This document shows, one piece after another, positions 31,239 through 32,980 of a stretch of 32,980 nucleotides of DNA. Within the stretch, counting starts at the first letter, position 1; each line of letters opens with the position of its first letter. Below the pieces are notes generated by a model. That model was not told where the DNA came from. It did no database searches and saw nothing but the letters and a program-made list of their open reading frames with translations. The DNA lies in the IMG/VR virus record IMGVR_UViG_3300044825_000554, positions 1 through 32,980 of that record. The stretch is one strand, 5' to 3'. Source of the DNA: a virus. Made by a program: the position numbers and the translations under genes.

Positions 31239-31517
31239 TCATTCATTTATAGCGAGCAACCTCTCCGTGTAGGTAAGCAAATCTTCTTGAGTAAGATTGT
31301 ATCTACGCTCAAATCCTTTAGCTCCAAGTCCGTGAACACCTGTATTCCCTCGATGATGTTCGGGGCATAACGGTATGACTTCTGCGTTTTCTCGCAACCC
31401 ACCAAACCTTCTAATGTGGTGGATTTCGGCTGGGGTGTCTTTGAATCCAAATTGTCGGCATAAGATACAGCCAAGTCGTGCAACTTTGTCATAGTGTTTT
31501 TTGGTTTGCGTATTCAT
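31239..31517 (-). CDS. Ref-like HNH nuclease
   Basis: The sequence has C17 and C20 near the N-terminus, EIHHIRRFGG (the HH of the catalytic site), VIPLCPEHHRGNTGVHGLG and then the C-terminal GFERRYNLTQEDLLTY. This fits the Ref family (phage P1 Ref, a RecA-dependent HNH nuclease), of which short versions are common in phages. The active site would be the His-rich HNH fold with zinc-binding Cys and His. RecA dependence is a property of P1 Ref and is not visible here. It overlaps the upstream PD-(D/E)XK gene by 29 bases. Confidence 0.8.
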   Translation of the reverse strand: MNTQTKKHYDKVARLGCILCRQFGFKDTPAEIHHIRRFGGLRENAEVIPLCPEHHRGNTGVHGLGAKGFERRYNLTQEDLLTYTERLLAINE

Positions 31518-31890
31518 ACCACATTACATAAAAGGCTTTAAATTCCTCAACTCCTTGCCCCAATTTTACACATGAGCCATAGGGTTGCACTTGCCAAAAG
31601 TCTTGAATAACCAGTTGGTCATCCGTATTGCCTTGCACAATAACCACCGTAAAATTATGCGTTTTGGCAAAAGCTTGCAGTAATCTACGCTGGCCTTCGC
31701 TAACCTTTTCATTAGGGCGTTTCCATTCCATCACCAAAAACTTGCCATTGCGCTCGGCTATGCCATCAATATTGCTTGGGCAAAAGGCAGGGTTGCTAGG
31801 AATTAAGCCTTTAAACGCACCGTAGTCAATGTGCGTAGCAAAGGCGTTCCGCATTATCTTATTGAATGTTTGCGTCATTTTGCAATACAT
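31489..31890 (-). CDS. PD-(D/E)XK endonuclease-like protein
   Basis: The motif NIDGIAERNGKFLVMEWKR, with an Asp in the first part and Glu-x-Lys in the second, then EGQRRLLQAFAK and TVVIVQG, matches the VRR-NUC or resolvase-type PD-(D/E)XK fold. I use the ATG at 31890. An upstream TTG at 31896 adds two residues, and the ATG at 31878 (with an AGGA box about 11 bases away) would shorten the protein by four. The C-terminal 45 residues, with WQVQPYG and YVMWYEYANQK, may carry partner contacts. It lies beside a Ref-like nuclease and a DNA methyltransferase, suggesting DNA processing. The substrate is unknown. Confidence 0.72.
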   Translation of the reverse strand: MYCKMTQTFNKIMRNAFATHIDYGAFKGLIPSNPAFCPSNIDGIAERNGKFLVMEWKRPNEKVSEGQRRLLQAFAKTHNFTVVIVQGNTDDQLVIQDFWQVQPYGSCVKLGQGVEEFKAFYVMWYEYANQKTL

Positions 31891-32026
31891 CCTCAAGTTC
31901 TTGGGCCAAGTCGGTCACATCACAGCTAATTAAGTAAGCCTGTGTATGGTCTTGCTTTAGCTTGGCATTGTGTAGCTTTTTAATTGTGCGGTTTAGGTCT
32001 AAAAATACTTCGGCAAATTCTCTCAT
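31859..32026 (-). CDS. Small helical protein (55 aa)
   Basis: This short frame starts with an ATGA overlap with the preceding 109-residue gene and ends inside the next nuclease gene by about 30 bases. Both junctions fit the coupling pattern here. The product is an amphipathic, acidic helical peptide (FAEVFLDLNRTIKKLHNAKL and then DVTDLAQELEDVLQ). It has no membrane segment or cysteine pair. I do not recognise a family. It could be a regulatory or accessory protein of the nuclease it precedes. Confidence 0.5.
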   Translation of the reverse strand: MREFAEVFLDLNRTIKKLHNAKLKQDHTQAYLISCDVTDLAQELEDVLQNDANIQ

Positions 32027-32352
32027 TTGGTTAGTCTTTCTATTTGTCTGTCGTTAGCTTGTTGGGTACGCCATGCTTCAAACCTCATCTTGGCAGCTTC
32101 TAATTGCCAGCGTAGGGCTTCTTTTTGCTCTACCGCTACGCCTATGGCTTTGCAAAGGTCTTGGTAGTCTTGGCTACGGTAGGCTTCTCGTTCCTGTGCG
32201 CCTAGCGATTGTTCTTCAGTTTGCGACATCTTAATGGCTTTAAGACTATGCCTAAAGTTTTCAAGCTGGGCCAATTCACCTGACGCTTTAGCGTATTGCG
32301 GTGCGGTTTTAAATATAAAGTCTATTGCTTCGTGTGGGTCATAATCTTTCAT
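32023..32352 (-). CDS. Conserved helical phage protein (109 aa)
   Basis: The N-terminus (DYDPHEAIDFIFKTAPQYAK) is followed by a long helical region (ELAQLENFRHSLKAIKMSQ, EREAYRSQDYQDLCKAIGVA and then RWQLEAAKMRFEAWR) that I know from hypothetical proteins in many tailed phages. It has coiled-coil character and no cysteine motif or membrane segment. The start overlaps the methyltransferase end by about 14 bases. The function is unknown. An association with the upstream DNA methyltransferase is possible from gene order only. Confidence 0.65.
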   Translation of the reverse strand: MKDYDPHEAIDFIFKTAPQYAKASGELAQLENFRHSLKAIKMSQTEEQSLGAQEREAYRSQDYQDLCKAIGVAVEQKEALRWQLEAAKMRFEAWRTQQANDRQIERLTK

Positions 32353-32980
32353 CTAATCTTCCTTTAAGGATGTTCCAAGCGGTTGCTGCACACAATGGCA
32401 CTTGTCCATTTCCAATGGATTTAAGTCTGTCCACCCGATTGGCCATCCCATTAACCACTCTGTCCAATTTGGGTTCAACTTCCCACCATCCAACATTTTT
32501 TTCTTCTTTTCTTCGAACAAAACTGCGTCTGAAAGTTTTGCTCCATATGTCATATTTGCTTTGTTTAGTTTCCTCAGAATGTAACCACCCCCTAATGTTT
32601 TCTCTACCCTGCTTGATTGTTCTCCGCCCTCTACACAACCTACTGTCGGTGTTGGCCACATTTCGATTCTTTTCTTCAATGCTTTGCGACTGTTGCTGCC
32701 ACCATCTATTCCCGTTGTGTTCGGTGTGTGAAAAAAGTCTAAATTGTTTGGTACTTTTTCCGACAATCCATATTCGTTCTCTAAGGTGGTTTGCTCCCAC
32801 ATCGGCTGCTGAAATAACTCCCCATTCCGCATCGTACCCCAGCGTGGAAAGGTCTCCGAGTACTGTTCCCAATCCCCTAGAAGTGAGCATTGGACTGTTT
32901 TCCACAAAGACATATTGGGGTCGTACCTCGCTAATAATCCTTGCCATCTCTTTCCACATTCCTGACCGTTCTCCGTCAAT
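32339..32980 (-). CDS. C-terminal part of cytosine-5 DNA methyltransferase, cut by the window edge
   Basis: The frame is open to the last base of the window and reads DGERSGMWKEMARIISEVRP, then YVFVENSPML (the ENV-like motif IV of cytosine-5 methyltransferases), LGYDAEWGVISAADVGA, RERIWIVGK (motif VIII region) and finally RVDRLKSIGNGQVPLCAATA (motifs IX and X). Thus the N-terminal half with the PC nucleophile lies to the right of the window. The enzyme would methylate cytosine in DNA, perhaps against restriction. The ATG at 32959 is internal and not the true start. The region between motif VIII and IX also carries an alternative long frame, described separately. The target sequence is unknown. 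Confidence 0.85.
   Translation of the reverse strand: MDGERSGMWKEMARIISEVRPQYVFVENSPMLTSRGLGTVLGDLSTLGYDAEWGVISAADVGANHLRERIWIVGKSTKQFRLFSHTEHNGNRWWQQQSQSIEEKNRNVANTDSRLCRGRRTIKQGRENIRGWLHSEETKQSKYDIWSKTFRRSFVRRKEEKNVGWWEVEPKLDRVVNGMANRVDRLKSIGNGQVPLCAATAWNILKGRLDERL
32353..32980 (-). CDS. Overlapping-frame ORF inside the methyltransferase gene, recognised phage pattern
   Basis: A second minus-strand frame stays open for at least 208 codons to the window edge, shifted by one base against the methyltransferase. Its product reads LLARYDPNMSLWKTVQCSLL, FPRWGTMRNGELF, WPTPTVG and LNPNWTEWLMGWPIGWTDL. This pattern is known to me from many phage proteins of the methyltransferase kind. The same bases encode VANTDS and RVDRLKSIGNGQVP in the other frame, so each conserved pattern is a frame-shifted reading of the other. 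The first codon shown (TTG) is not a proven start. Whether it is translated is open. It may be an artefact of conservation in the first frame. Confidence 0.45.
   Translation of the reverse strand, partial: LTENGQECGKRWQGLLARYDPNMSLWKTVQCSLLGDWEQYSETFPRWGTMRNGELFQQPMWEQTTLENEYGLSEKVPNNLDFFHTPNTTGIDGGSNSRKALKKRIEMWPTPTVGCVEGGEQSSRVEKTLGGGYILRKLNKANMTYGAKLSDAVLFEEKKKKMLDGGKLNPNWTEWLMGWPIGWTDLNPLEMDKCHCVQQPLGTSLKED

Noticed and set aside
31247-31492. 81-residue frame overlapping the Ref-like gene
   Set aside because: It lacks a motif and a start signal, and the Ref-like frame carries all the conserved His and Cys residues.

Overview
The window is a stretch of a tailed double-stranded DNA phage (or prophage-derived) genome. 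It carries a packaging and head module (small and large terminase, a 766-residue portal, a scaffold and a major capsid protein), P22-like tail-completion proteins, two large candidate ejection proteins, several fibre proteins and a lysis cassette. There is no tail tube, sheath or tape-measure gene, which points to a podovirus-like short tail. The host cannot be read directly. The moderately AT-rich composition, the GH108 endolysin, the 3TM and XhlA-like membrane proteins and the lipobox all suit a Gram-negative host. A freshwater betaproteobacterium is my guess at low confidence. No tRNA, integrase, polymerase or CRISPR is visible.

Layout. Positions 4-3407 (+) hold an early or recombination-type block: a protein with an SSB-like acidic tip, a zinc-binding HNH-like protein, a PD-(D/E)XK exonuclease, a GC-rich structured non-coding element near 2243-2352, and a run of tiny overlapping genes that includes a 30-residue membrane peptide and a lipoprotein. 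Positions 3345-29738 (-) form one long late block read right to left: VRR-NUC nuclease, methyltransferase, a DUF5856-like helical protein, small basic proteins, TerS, TerL, portal, fibre, glycosyltransferase, scaffold, capsid, capsid-associated protein, an intrinsic terminator, tail adaptor, stabilisation protein, GNAT, an S74-chaperone protein, ejection-type proteins, fibres with an embedded GIY-YIG homing endonuclease, and lysis. Positions 29796-31177 (+) are a two-gene island, a phosphoesterase and a SprT-like metallopeptidase. Positions 31239-32980 (-) are a second leftward block of nucleases and small proteins. It begins with a cytosine-5 DNA methyltransferase that is cut by the window edge.

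The genes are packed tightly with ATGA, GTGA or TAATG overlaps, which supports translational coupling and let me revise two starts (13037 and 20681).

The most interesting observation is at the right edge. The C-terminal part of the cytosine methyltransferase gene is open in a second same-strand frame for at least 208 codons, and that second frame also spells a phage protein pattern I recognise (WPTPT, LNPxWxEWLMGWPxGWTDL). The two conserved patterns are frame-shifted readings of the same bases, so this is either a dual-coding gene or a widespread annotation artefact. Other leads are the structured element with competing helices, the S74 chaperone on a non-fibre protein, the duplicated fibre C-terminus, and the beta-rich inserts in two tail-completion proteins.
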